The notes under the pieces were generated by a model. The model saw nothing but the letters and a program-made list of their open reading frames with translations, did not search any database and was not told the origin of the DNA. A stretch of 64,000 bases of DNA from Eucommia ulmoides (lineage: Eukaryota > Streptophyta > Magnoliopsida > Garryales > Eucommiaceae), in NCBI GenBank assembly GCA_016647705.1, contig CM028327.1, positions 7,511,726-7,575,725 of the forward strand, given 5' to 3'. This document shows, one piece after another, positions 12,821 to 24,147 of the stretch. Position 1 is the stretch's first letter, and each line of letters opens with the position of its first letter. The translations under genes and the position numbers were made by a program.

Positions 12821-13132
12821 GAAGAATAACAACATGATGCAATGACATAAGAAAGGAGAGAGAGAGAGGTGTTGCATTGCCATTGATGAAAGCTTCAAAT
12901 TTGACTCTTATTAACCCTCTTGCACATTAATTCTTCAAAATTTCAATCAAGAAAACTGTTTTTAAGGATGCTTTTCAAACCCTTAAAAGGAAAACTTGTT
13001 TATGTAAACTGAGACCAGATTTAGTGAATGTTAACCTAAACTACAAATAAATTCATCCAAACGAACCTGAAAAAACGTTTTCGTCGATATCGTTTTTGCA
13101 TTGTGAATTCATCTTCCATGGACTCAAACTCC
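12821..13132. other. Spacer between convergent 3' ends of CASPL and the PPR-like gene
   Basis: About 300 bp of AT-rich sequence. On the minus strand its right part would be the 3' untranslated region of the PPR-like gene. Nothing else is seen. Confidence 0.4.
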
Positions 13133-16100
13133 TCAACACAAAACGCCTTCTTTGCCGGTTAGGTCTTCCATATTTACATTCACCTCTAAACCCAAGCTCA
13201 ACAGACCTTCAACCATAGCAGGTATATCTCTTTTCAATGCAGCAGCTAATGCCTGAAAAAAAAATGAAAAAATGGAGTAGATTGCACAGAAGCATCATTT
13301 TGGTTTGGGTTAATTGCATTTTAACCCGTCGTACTTTGATCTTGTTTCAGTTTGTTAATTGCATTTTCACCCGTTGTACTTTGACCTTGTTTCATTTTGT
13401 CTTTTCTACTTTAAAAATCTACACTTTACCCCCTTTTATGTATAATAAATTAGAAGAAAAAAAAATGTTTGTTTGTTTAACTCAACTGAACAAGCTAAAA
13501 ATTGGTGAAATTAAATTTGTCATCTAAATTTTACATGAAATGGACAAAAATTATTCTTTATTTTATTTTGCCCTAAAAAAAATATAGAAGTAGAAAGAGA
13601 AAATGTAAGTTTTTCCCTTCTTTTTTTTTTACCTTTAAATATTTAATTTAAATCAAAAAATAAAAAACAATTAATTAAATTTTATTTATTTTTTAATAAA
13701 ATGTGAATTTTTCCCTTTAATCAAGAGTAGAAGGGGGTGATGCATAGGACTGTAAACGAACCGAACTATTCTTGAACAGCTCGGGTTCGGCTCGAAAAAA
13801 GCTCGTTCGAACTCGTTCATTAAAATAAACGAGCCGAGCTCGAGCTCCTAAAAATGTTCGTTTAATAAACAAGCCGAGCCGAACTTGTTCACGAGCTACT
13901 TGTTTGTTGTTCGCGAACAAAGGCAAAACGAGCCGAGCCTGTTAGCGAACTCATTTTTATGTTCGCGAATAATAATTTATTTTTTATAATTTTATATATA
14001 TATATATATATACTATGAGGAGAACTAGGGTTCCATTTCCCAATTCTCATTCACTTCCCAAGCCAAACAAACGACATGCTCCTCTCCGATTCTCATCGCC
14101 ATCTCCCTATCACGCCGATTTACCTTCGTCGCCGGCTCGCTGCTCGTTTGCATCTCCGTCTCACGCCTCCGCCACCGTTCATCTCCGTCTCCATCTCCAT
14201 CTCTGCCTTCGCCGACACCGCCTCAGCCTTCGCCGACGTCGTCTCCTGCCTTCGCCACCGCTCATCTCCATCTCCGTCTCTGCCTTCGCCGACGCCGCCT
14301 CCTGCCTTCTCCGACGCGATCTGGTAGACTGGTACTCTCTCTCTCTCTCTTTGCTTCTGTCGCATTATTCATTCAAAATAATGCCTGCTTCTTACAAGGG
14401 TTTGTTTAAGCAATTCAATAGTGTAAAATTTCCATATGTTCATCTCCGCCTCTGCCTTCGCCGACGCCACCTCCGCCTTCTACCTCTTCATCTGTTCTGA
14501 TGTTTTGCTCATTTCTTCTACTTAATGGTGTAAAATTTCCATATGTTGTATGTACATTGTTGGCATTTTTTTTACAACTTGAGATATACGTGAAGATCTG
14601 AGTGATTGGTTAGTGTTCTTAAATGTGTCATGTTTATCGAGCTCGAAATAAGTTACGAGTTTTTCGAGCTCGAGTTTGAACTTTTCGAGCTCGAATTTCG
14701 AGCTTCATTTTTTTTATTCAAGCCGAGCTCGAACAGGCAATTCAAAGCTCGGCTCGTTTAATTTTTTTCTTAAATAAACAAACTTGTACCTCTACTACTC
14801 GGCTCAGCTCGGCTCGTTTACACCCCTAGTGATGCGTAGATTTAAAAAGTATGGCGGTTATAGTGAAACTAGACAAAAGTAGAAGGGGATAAAAAAGCAA
14901 TTCACCCTTTTAATTTTAAAGATTTTGTTTGGAAACACACAAAAAATGCATATAAATTTTCTTTTTCTTTTTTTATTCCAATTTCATACCATGAAACACA
15001 AAAAAAAAATGCACAATTTTTTGGGAAAGGTTTATTTATAATTGAGAGGAGAAATTACACTTTACTCAATGGTTTGACATAATTATACTTTTACCCCATT
15101 AGTATTTTCTTAAGCACCTATCCCCTGTCATTCAGACTAAAGTGCTATGGTTACATTTCTTGCTAAAGTAATGATTAAACCTTAAAACTTCAAAATTAAT
15201 AAATTATTTAATTTTTGTCTGTCCAATTTTTCCCCTTTTCCTTTATTCCTCCGTGCCGGGTCAGACCGGTTATAAGAGTACATTTGTCATTTTACGCAAT
15301 TTTGTTAAGTATTTAACCGTTGCACTTTAATATGAACCACATGAGAATAAATTGCAATTTGGTCAAACTACACGAGGATAAAGTGTGATTAACCCCAAAA
15401 AAAAGATTACCTCTTGATCGTCCTTTTTTTGATGCGTTATAACCTTTGTCGGCCACTCGCTAACCAGCTTCTGAAGTTCAACCATAATGCCTGGCTTCTT
15501 AGCTTCAGTTAATGTCTGGCGTGGGGAGATGAACAATATAATATTAAATGGCTTTCAACATAAGAAATAGGTGATAGTAAAAAGAAGGTTAATAAAAGAA
15601 GTAACAATTGGAGGGGCGTTTGGATAAGGAATTTAGAAATAACGGGTTTTTGAAATTTGAATTTTTAAAATTCCACCATTAGGAAATTTGTTGATGTAGA
15701 AATCCGATGGTTCTAACTCACCCTTAGAAGACACCTTGAAAGAGGAGGATTATTACTCTAGACTTATATATAGCTCAAGATCAGGTAACACAAGTAATGT
15801 GGGATTCGACACGTTCCCTCACGTGCAGGGTGGAATTTGACAAACCACTGCGAACATATATTGGGGGGCCTCAACATTGATATGGAATTCAACACGATCA
15901 ACATCGCCTGACTCTTATTGAGGTAATTTCACCTCAAAATGGAGAGGAATACCTCATTCGCAAAGATAGATATTACCTGATCAAGAACTTGAATGACAGC
16001 AGCGGCATCCTCCGGTTTACCTTCAAGAAGGAGACCCTACAAAGAGGAGCAAAACAGAAAAGTAAAAAATCTAGTAATTAGAAACACACGGCATTTACAG

Positions 16101-19100
16101 CGACATCTCAAGTCACCAAGAACGTGGTTGCATAATGACTCGTTAGTCCATCAATATTCCGCACGAAAAAAAAAAAAACAGTCATATCTACTAGAACTTA
16201 TTTGAGTCAACAATATGGATATGAATTTAGAAAATTTTACGATCAAAATAGAAAAAGAACCACCATTTTCATCTTTTTCCCCCCTCCATACCACTACTTC
16301 ATAGGGACATAAAATCCGCTCTTAATAAAAGAAACAAGTGAAAAAATCATATTCTATTTTTTTTCATGCGTAATAATAAATCACTTCAGGTATAGTAATC
16401 CATACATTAATCCAAAAGTTTTGGGAGCAGAAATAGATTTCTAGAAATGGAAACAGTAACCAAACGGGGCCAGCTAACATGGTAATCCACCATTTTTTGT
16501 TGTTCTTATTGTGCGTAATATTTTCTTTCATTGTATGTCAACGAACCACCATTTTCCTATGGAAAAGTGGCAAACCCAAATGTAGTGTAAAATGTTAAAT
16601 CATTTCAGCTAACTTCAACGTGTTAAAAGGGAATCGAACCCTAACTTTCATAGACCAAACTAAGAAAATTTTATATTTTCACATTGAAAACAGATTATCC
16701 ATCGGAAAACATCATCCATTTTGACTAGTAAATATGAGATGCATTACCTTAGCACACGAAAACCCAGTTGCAAGAGAATGCTTCTTCATGGATTCCGATC
16801 TCAATTTCTCAATTTTCCATAAAGCATCAACATCTCCTGTTAAAGGCACAATCGAAACAAATTAGTGAGCACCAATTGATCGCAAGAGAAAGCATGTTAC
16901 CAAAACAAAGGGCCAAATTTTGAAGTATGGAAATAACTCATTCCGATTGCACTAATTTCAGATGATTTTACAATCCGTGCACATGAAACATATAGCTTAG
17001 GTAGAATAAATGTAAATTAGAAAGAAAAAAAAATTAAATAAATAATCGTGCAAAAACCTATTCGTGCAGCAAAGTCCATCCACACGTCAAACGAAGATTG
17101 ACGCAATTTTGCTCCTGCCTTGACGAATCTCTTTGCATACTTGCACATCAATTCCCACTTATCCGTCTTATAACAAATGCTGCAGTAGTTCATATTCAGA
17201 TACAAAAGAAGTTCATAATAAGTTTAAGAGTGGAAATTCCAAGCTAGAAACCAAGGTATTAACAAGGACATGAAAATTTAGAAGTCAAAATAGTGAGAGC
17301 ATCATATGGTGGATCAACCATAATTAAATGATTCCACCCTGTGAAATTCTGGCAAAGAAGAACATAAAAATAAAGTACACAAATGAAATCAATGCACCTC
17401 AAAACAATATCTGCTGTACCAGGCTGAAGTGGTAAATCATTCTTCTGCACAAGCTTCATTATTTCTACCATAAGTTTAGCATCGTTATGCTCTTTGGCAT
17501 ACACCTGCAGTCAAATGACATCAGACGTTAAATGTACTTAATATATACACACACACGCAAGCGAGCACGCACACACACACACATATATATATTTATGACA
17601 GCCAGCCAGCCTTGTAAAAGCTAATTATCGAGTACCAGCAAGTGATGGGCAGATCCAATAGTAGGAGTCAGTCCGTACACATTATGCTTCCACAAAGCTT
17701 TCATACCTGTATATGAATTGAAAACTTGAGCATTTGTGCATAATGTCATCATGGTACTTTTAAGGTTTACAAGCCGCACATTCAAACAATAGTAAGTCAA
17801 GAAGAGGCAGTTCAAATACATAGCCACTTCTTGCTTTAAATGAACACATTCAGACAGAGGTTAATTACAAAGAGTATGACTCTCTGGTTCTACACATAAT
17901 GACTTTCCTTACAAATTACAAGCAGCCCATGACAGATATGAAATATCTTAGTCTACTGCTTTCGAGGGGAAAAATAGAAGAGGGGAGAACTTCAAAAGCA
18001 ATAATGTCACCATATACCAGTTGAATATCTTGTTAGTTTGACAAGATTTGACATGGATAACACTATGAGTGCAAATTTTCGAGCTAGTTGACTAAAGAGA
18101 AAATAAAAGAGGTGATTTGGAAAGATGTTCTTTTTGCTTCTCTTTCCTAGAAGCTACAAAAGAATGCTAATAGTTCATCATGGATGCTAGCAAAAGGCAA
18201 GGGCAAGTACTAAGTAGCAAATAGTCTCCTTTATGTTGAAAAACACTCGAAGAATTTTATATACGCCTTTTAGAGAATTCTTTAGGGAAAAAAATGAGAA
18301 AAACAAGGAAAAATAATGTGCTTTCGGTTTTTTCCTTCCCTAATCATCTTTGAATATACAAGCGTCAATTCTGTTTAGCATAAAAACTCAATTTACCCAC
18401 TCCACAACCTTCTAAGTGTTTCCTAACTTATCCTTTTGTCATTTACTTCCATTTCTATCTATCCGGTTGAGTTTGCCAGGTACCCTATATAGTATATCAT
18501 TATTCTCTTAAGTAGCCAAACAGGGGTCATGTCGGGTTAAGCTGATAAGCGAGGGTAGAAGACAAGAAGTTCAGTAGTTCACAAAGTGCAACTGAATAGT
18601 GAACGCTAATACCATACACAACCATGCACCGCTCACATAATTAATTAAAAGTAAGAACTGGATAATGAATAGTAAAAAAAGAATAACCTATTAGGGAGAA
18701 CAGTTCATTGATCATAACAGGCATACTTTTAAGGTGAAATCACAAGGACATGCATATGTTCATACCAAAGTCAATAGCCCCCACGCGTACACATGCCTTG
18801 GTAATTTCCCGGCAAAGGGCGCAGTTGAAATCATCATGAATGCGAAGATTTGATAGTCTCTGTTAAGAAAAAAAACAAGTGGTCGATAAAGTTGAACATC
18901 AGAAAACAATCAAAAACCAGACGAAAAAAATGGTGACACGATAAGGAAATATGATTAGTGACTAACAAATATTCGAAGCTTTTGCAAAATGTTAAAGAGA
19001 AGCTTAATGTCCTTGGTATTAGCGCATTTTTCAATCAATGACCACAACCAAGCATTTGGAGGTGCAGTCCTTTGTTCTACAACCGCCTTTATCATTTTAT

Positions 19101-20033
19101 CATACAGTTCCTTTACAGCCTCTGCGCTTAAACAATCAAAAAAAAAACATGTAAAGAACTACATTTGTGTAAGAAATCACATATAATTTGTAAACAAACT
19201 AGAACAATCACCTGTAGACTCTCCTTCAACAGAACTCGTTGTAGAAGAAAACAATGCCTTCCGCACCATCGTTGAGCATGTTTGATATTGCAATTTAAAT
19301 TGTTGATCAGTTGATGGCAGTCCAACATTAATGCTTCGAATAATCCCTACACATTTTCAATATCTTCGGATTAGAGAGAAGTAAATCAAAAGCGCCACCT
19401 AAATTAACTGAGCTCGGAACTGAATTTCTCATTCTCCTCGCCAATCTATACATTCTGTAGTATTTCTTAGCAACCAAATCCAACATTAATGCTTCGAATA
19501 ATTCCTACATATTTTCCATATCTTCGGATTAGAAAGAAGTAAATCAAAACCTAAATTTTCTGAGCTCGGTCCGGCAAAATTTTCCACTTACATTGAACTG
19601 AATTTCTCATTTTCCTCGCCAATCTATACATTCCGTAGTATTTCTTAGCCACCCAATCCAACATTAATGCTTCGAATAATTCCTACATATTTTCATATCT
19701 TCGGATTAGAGAGAAGTAAATCAAAACCTAAATTAGCTGAGCTCGATCCGGCAAAATTTTACACTTAAATTGAACTAAATTTCTCAATTCCCTCGCCAAT
19801 CTATACATTCCTAATATCTCTTAGCAACCAAAGCGTGAAAAAATAGTTCAAAAATGCGAGAAAAAAAAAATACCTGCGGACATGATATTACTGCGATTAC
19901 AACGCCATGGCCCAGAGCTGTGAGAAGCTTCGACGGCGTCGACATTTGACGGTTGAATTCGCTCTGGCTTGAGAAGAATCCACGGCGGTCTCAAAACTCC
20001 GGCGGCTCGGCGAGTTCTAGAAGCGGCTTGCAT
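13133..20033 (-). CDS. PPR/TPR-like helical-repeat protein, probably organellar
   Basis: Eleven minus-strand exons: 20033..19874, 19346..19212, 19121..18967, 18859..18766, 17706..17636, 17504..17398, 17179..17058, 16836..16748, 16036..15977, 15515..15411, 13252..13133. All junctions are GT..AG with compatible phases and give 405 aa ending in TGA. The N-terminus (MQAASRTRRAAGVLRPPWI) is Arg/Ala-rich with no acids, like a mitochondrial presequence. Residues about 99-345 are helical pairs of PPR/TPR type, with phrases such as AWLWSLIEKCANTKD, FDVWMDFAARIGDVDALW and GFSCAKGLLLEGKPEDAAAV. I recognise this as a conserved plant single-gene family annotated as PPR- or TPR-like, but I cannot assign a function or RNA target. 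The coding frame is intact despite large insertions in introns 1 and 10. Confidence 0.9.
13745..14828. mobile_element. Non-autonomous hAT-type element carrying gene-like sequence (Pack-hAT)
   Basis: It begins TAGGACTGTAAACGAACCGA and ends, inverted, TAGGGGTGTAAACGAGCCGA. The flanking 8-mers GTGATGCA (13737..13744) and GTGATGCG (14829..14836) differ by one base. Eight-base duplications and TAGGG-TGTAAAC ends fit the hAT superfamily. Subterminal GCTCG/CGAGC repeats are dense at both ends. The middle (14012..14500) is GC-rich and looks like a captured 5' leader or exon, with a repeated CTCCGTCTCTGCCTTCGCCG phrase. No transposase is present. Confidence 0.75.
14012..14500 (+). other. GC-rich captured gene-like segment inside the hAT element
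   Basis: Composition changes sharply from AT-rich to GC-rich. An open frame of 161 codons exists, but it is Arg/Leu/Ser-rich and driven by a repeated CT-rich phrase (near 14180, 14266 and 14443), so it is unlikely to be a real protein. It resembles the 5' leader plus first exon of a plant gene, but I cannot name the donor. Confidence 0.4.
15047..15396. mobile_element. Short inverted-repeat MITE of the GGGTTAATT family
   Basis: Left GAAATTACACTTTACTC and right (inverted) GGGGTTAATCACACTTTATC form the ends of a 350-bp element in intron 10 of the PPR-like gene. Its interior (AACCGGTTATAAGAGTACATTTGTC read in pieces) is shared with relics at 11218..11520 and 21210..21600. Confidence 0.6.
16330..16475. 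mobile_element. Fragment of a Tourist-like MITE
   Basis: The 3' part (AGAAATGGAAACAGTAACCA then AACGGGGCC) matches the right end of the MITE at 12302..12817. The left part is missing. It lies in intron 8 of the PPR-like gene. Confidence 0.5.
17549..17592. repeat. (AC)n/(AT)n microsatellite in a PPR-like gene intron
   Basis: Interrupted ACACAC tracts followed by a short ATATAT run, inside intron 5 of the PPR-like gene. Confidence 0.85.
19321..19832 (-). repeat. Tandem triplication spanning the intron 1 / exon 2 junction
   Basis: Three direct copies of about 158, 178 and 176 bp start at 19321, 19479 and 19657, each opening TCCAACATTAATGCTTCGAA on the plus strand. Copy 1 includes the first 26 bases of exon 2 and its acceptor. 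Copies 2 and 3, now in intron 1, keep a TATGTAG acceptor followed by the same exon-2 start with small changes. They are therefore decoy or alternative 3' splice sites for the PPR-like gene. Confidence 0.85.
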
Positions 20034-22443
20034 GTTTGTGTATAGAGATGAAGAGAGTGATTAGCAGGGTTTTGGGTTTTGGAAGGGGGAGACGCTACTA
20101 ACAATGGCGGAGGGGCTTTGAGGGAGAAGGGAGAGAGAGAGAGATCAAGTGGAGCAGTGGTACATGATTGTTACCCTGCACCTAAACTTCAATATAATTT
20201 CCGAAAAATTACTTTTTTTTTCCAAAAGTATGGGGTGGGTGGCTACGTGGATCCGTTAAATTATAGTTTAATTATATTTTTTATGGATATATGTTATTGA
20301 TTTTCTTTATCATTTTGTACTATATCAAATACATCACCTGTCATTTTGCAAATACCAGAGACTTTTCATATCTTTTTGCTCAAACACCATTTATCTTTCT
20401 TTAAAAAAATTGTCTTTAAGTTATTTTTTCAAAAAATTTATTAACAGCTCTGTATTTTTAAAATTATATTTTTTATCTTTAATTTTTTAAATAATTATAT
20501 TTACCTCTCACCACCACCCAACTTCCACCACCTGCCGCCACCCAACACCATCTCCCACCGTTTGTCACCGCCACCACCCATTGTCGCCACCACTACCCAT
20601 CGCCACCGCCACCGCCACCACCGGAGAGAGAGAGAAAAGGGTTAATGAAATGATTAAATTTTTTTTTTTTTTTTAATGAAATAGGTTGTATATAATACGT
20701 TATCTTTTTAATATATATATTTTTGACATTTCATCATTCCTCTCCTCTGAACCTAATATATTTTTTCCTAACAACGATTTGTTTGAAAAATAAAATAGAA
20801 CCTTAAATCGTTTTTAGAAAAATATTAAAGAAAAATATCTTAGATTTAGTGAAGTGATGAAATGACTAAAATATCCAATTAGAAGGCCAAGTGCTGAGTA
20901 CAAACTATTTTCTGCCTAAAATCATTAATAACGTTTTCAATTTACGCGATTGAAACAAATGTAAAATTTGAAGGATCAAACGTACAATTTTAAAAATCTC
21001 ATGATCCACGTAAACACTCATCTTGTAACTTTAAGAACCAGAAATCTAAGATAACTTATAGGGTAAATCTAATATCAAATATCAAATTAAAAAAAAAAAA
21101 ATTATAAATTATTAATATTTATGTTACTTTATCTTAAAAATTTACAACAACTTGAACTAATGAATTATTTTCATTCTATTACCCTATAGGTAATGACATT
21201 TCGTCTTGTGTGGTTTATCTAATTGCACTTTATACATCAGTATTTTTGTAATTGTGATTCAAATTAAAGTGTAACAATTATATTTTTCATTAAAATTAAT
21301 GGTCAAACCTTCAAAAGTTAAAATGAATAAATCAATTGATATTAACTGACGTTTATATTCCAAGGTCAGGTGGGTCAGGTTGGTTGGTCTCCGTTTCACT
21401 TTTTTTTTTCTTTTTCTTTATTCCCCATGTGTTGTGTTGAAAATCAAGGTAACTTTATTGTTTCATGAAATTATATTAATTATTTAACCGCTACATTTCA
21501 GTTTAAATTACGGGAGAGAAGTACTGACGAAAATACAGTAGATTAGTAAAATACAATTTAATCCAACCATATGGACAAAATGTAATCAACCCCTTCCTAT
21601 ACGTCTATTAGAAATAGTTGCAAACAACTAAAAAAAAAAAGTATATTTTTTATTGAAATTCTTCCATATAGATACTGAAAATTTATTTTAAAATTTAGAA
21701 GGCATCCATGCACAAGTAAGTGCCTCCATATGCATTAAATTTTACCAATACTTCGTTTATTTTGCACTTCAATTATGTCTCTGCAGCACCAATCCGTCCA
21801 ATTAAACTTACGTCCGTTCTCATTTCATCATTGGTTTGTCGGTACCCACCAATAGTTTCTCACGCCACATGTATGACCGTGACTAGACCATGGCGTGTAC
21901 CCACGTTTTTATCCACATTGTTTTGGTCCCATACCAAGATCTTCTTTGATTTTATGTTGCGCCTATGAAACCAATCCCAGTGTTGCACCTAAAATTGCCT
22001 TGAACTTATCATCAACACAACCCAATGCCCGTCACCATTGTCCCATGAGGCCATTATATGCCGACACATGCCACGCCCTATGGTTCGCACCTAACTGAGA
22101 CTTTTAGGTAAGCCATGCCCCAAGGTTTTTCCATCGCGTGTAGTCTTGCTTACACTTTACCTCTATCACGCTTGTATCTTTTAGCATGCCAAGGTTTATC
22201 GCGCTGATGTTTTGCTAAGTAATTGTTGTCCTCACTCCTCGCTCAATGATTACGTGTACTCGAGCTAATCTTCGTGCATTTTTGCACAATTACCCTAGTC
22301 ATTTCATAAGCATCAAATTCGATCAGGAAATACACAATTTTAGTGTTATTTTAGTACATATCTTTAGTATCAAACCGAGTTAAAATATAAACCAAGTTCT
22401 TGTCATTTCCTATACCAACTTAATTAGGGGTTGCTAGCATTAA
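20034..22443. other. Intergenic stretch upstream of the PPR-like gene
   Basis: The first 200 bp (minus strand) would hold the 5' leader and promoter of the PPR-like gene. 20510..20640 is a CCACCG-rich low-complexity patch. 21210..21600 is a relic of the inverted-repeat MITE family also seen at 15047 (TTGCACTTTATAC left, GTAATCAACCCC right). 21690..22440 has higher complexity than its surroundings (GCCACGCCC, CCCGTCACC patches) but no readable gene. It may be an old retroelement relic. Confidence 0.35.
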
Positions 22444-22795
22444 GGCCCTGTTTGATTACTATTTTTGTTCCTTGATTTCTGTTCATGTTCTCAAAAAATT
22501 TGGATTAATATATATAGACACATTTAGCAAACACGTTTTTGTTCCTATTAACTCCCACAAAATTATTCCCACCACCTCCTAGACGACAACCATCACCCTG
22601 CCAGCCACCATATATTTAAAGAAAAAAGGAACAAATACTGTGACCAAATGTATTTCTTATTTTTGTTCTCGTAAAATTAAAACAACGGTCGTTACAAAAC
22701 ACGTTCATATTCCTGAAATATTCCAAAATAGAAATAAAATTCATATTCAAGTTTATTAGAAGTAAAACTAGAAAAGCAAAAACACTAAGGTGTCA
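22444..22795. mobile_element. Tourist-like MITE, partial, abutting a second copy
   Basis: It begins GGCCCTGTTTGATTACTATT after TAA (22441..22443). Its right part runs TATTCAAGTTTATTAGAAGT, the inverse of the neighbouring copy's left part. The right end is weak, so the copy is probably trimmed where the second element sits. Confidence 0.55.
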
Positions 22796-22798
22796 TTT

Positions 22799-23221
22799 GG
22801 TTTTTTTGTTTCCACTTCCAACAAACTTGAATAGGATGGAATGAAAATTTTATTTCTATTCTGGAATATTCCGGAAATGGAAACGTGTTTGGTAATGACC
22901 ATTGTCCTTAAATTATTTTTCTTTAATTTATTAGAACAGAAACAAGAAACACATATTGTTGCAACATTCATTTTTTATTTATTTAAATGTATGGAAACCG
23001 ATGGGATAGTAATGGTGGCCGACAAAGTAGTAGTGAGAATAGTTTTGTGGGAAGGAAAACAAATCAATATTTTTTTGTTTATCAAATTATTAAGGAATTC
23101 AAGAAATAGTCTAAAATTAATTCTAGAATTTTGAGAATAAAAATATGTTTACCAAATACGTTTCTGTATATTAATCTTAAAATTTGAAGAGAGGGAATAT
23201 AACCAGTAACCTAACAGGGCC
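22799..23221. mobile_element. Tourist/Harbinger-like MITE with TAA target duplication
   Basis: It begins GGTGTCATTTGGTTTTTTTG and ends, inverted, GGCCCTGTTAGGTTACTG. TAA flanks both ends (22796..22798 and 23222..23224). The interior (GGAATATTCCGGAAATGG, GGTAATGACCATTGTCCT) matches the MITE at 12302..12817. It sits immediately upstream of the truncated ISWI promoter copy. Confidence 0.7.
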
Positions 23222-23277
23222 TAACCAAACGTCACCTGAGGACAAAAAAATAGGGTTCCCCACCCCCACGGACCAAG

Positions 23278-23285
23278 GCGGGAAA
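23278..23285 (-). promoter_or_regulatory. E2F-like site in the truncated ISWI promoter
   Basis: GCGGGAAA, the reverse of TTTCCCGC, fits the plant E2F consensus TTTSSCGC. The same site occurs at the matching place in the intact gene (60241..60248). Confidence 0.5.
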
Positions 23286-23310
23286 CCTCATTCTTTTCTG
23301 CCTACAAATG

Positions 23311-23318
23311 GCGGGAAA
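23311..23318 (-). promoter_or_regulatory. Second E2F-like site in the truncated ISWI promoter
   Basis: GCGGGAAA again, 45 bp before the TATA box. Matches 60269..60276 in the intact gene. Confidence 0.5.
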
Positions 23319-23362
23319 CCTCTTTCTATTTCCAATTTCAAAAGCGCCCCGACCGTCCAGGG

Positions 23363-23370
23363 TATAAATA
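23363..23370 (+). promoter_or_regulatory. TATA box of the truncated ISWI copy
   Basis: TATAAATA lies 54 bp before the start codon, within the phrase GGTATAAATACCCTCTCTTT, which is identical to that in the intact gene's promoter. Confidence 0.7.
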
Positions 23371-24147
23371 CCCTCTCTTTTTCGTCTCTCAGGATTTATA
23401 TTTCACTCCCTCATTTTCCGATAATGTCGAACCCGGAGGAGTCGTCGGATGAATCTCTCTCCGCCGGATCGAAGTCGTCGTCGGAGGAGCAGATCAACGA
23501 GGAGGAGGAGGAGGAATCTCTCTCCGGCAGATCGGATTCGTCGGAAGAAGGGAATATCAACGACGAGGAAGAAGACGATGCGGTAGCGACGTCGGCTGAT
23601 TCCGACGAAGATGTGAACGACGCCGACGGCAATGACGAGGACGGCGAGGAAGATGAGGTGAGATTACTTCTTATTTTTCACGATTCGCATTTTCTGTTTG
23701 GTCATTTTGTGCTAGATTTGCTGTGTTTTTGTCTGGAGTTCTGCCTAGGGTTTTCGATGCATGCAATGTGAAGTATGTAAACTTGAATTTGATTAGGCGT
23801 TTATGGACGTGTAGCTGCTAGGTAAACTTGAGGAATGCTCTGTGATTTGCATGCAATATAGGAAGCATAGACACCTAGAATCGGAACACCTTCTGAACAC
23901 AGAAATATAGCACAATAGAGACAGTTGATCTACAGAAAAAAAACTTGTAGAAAGGTTGTTAAATAAGCATCTATTATGCACCGATGACAAGAAATAAATG
24001 TAAAATGTTTGTTGTATTTGATAATTTGGTTCAGAAAATTGTCATATTAACCAAAATAGGGTAATAAATTTTGTATAAAACTTATAATTTTATAAGTTTT
24101 ATGATTTTAGATATTAATATTACTTGTGTGCCTTTTCAGCATCTTAA

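Larger units (their letters stand above)
13307..14907. mobile_element. Inverted-repeat element of the GGGTTAATT family, split by an hAT
   Basis: The left end GGGTTAATTGCATTTTAACC matches, inverted, the right end GGGTGAATTGCTTTTTTATC. Inner parts also mirror (CGTACTTTGATCTTG against TTCTACTTTTGTCTAG). Flanking 9-mers TTTTGGTTT and TTTTAATTT are similar but not identical. The element lies in intron 10 of the PPR-like gene and contains the younger hAT-type element at 13745..14828. Confidence 0.55.
23225..23965 (+). pseudogene. Truncated copy of the ISWI gene: promoter, exon 1 and part of intron 1
   Basis: This 740-bp block matches 60221..60945 of the intact ISWI gene throughout: promoter, TATA box, leader, first coding exon and the first 300 bp of intron 1 (shared phrases GACGTGTAGCTGCTAGGTAA, CATGCAATGTGAAGT). 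The coding exon 23424..23657 opens MSNPEESSDESLS, is 78 codons long and ends at a GTGAGA donor. Its acidic stretch carries an extra in-frame repeat (ESLSxxSxSSEE twice) absent from the intact gene. None of the downstream ISWI exons follow, so no ATPase can be made. The frame is undamaged and the promoter sites are kept, so the fragment may still be transcribed. Confidence 0.8.

Noticed and set aside
14015-14500. 161-codon open frame in the hAT element
   Set aside because: It is Arg/Leu/Ser-rich because of repeated CT-rich DNA, lacks domain features and overlaps open frames in other phases. Treated as captured leader-like DNA, not a gene.
22841-23134. 97-codon open frame upstream of the ISWI copy
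   Set aside because: Lies entirely inside a Tourist-like MITE and has no protein-like pattern.
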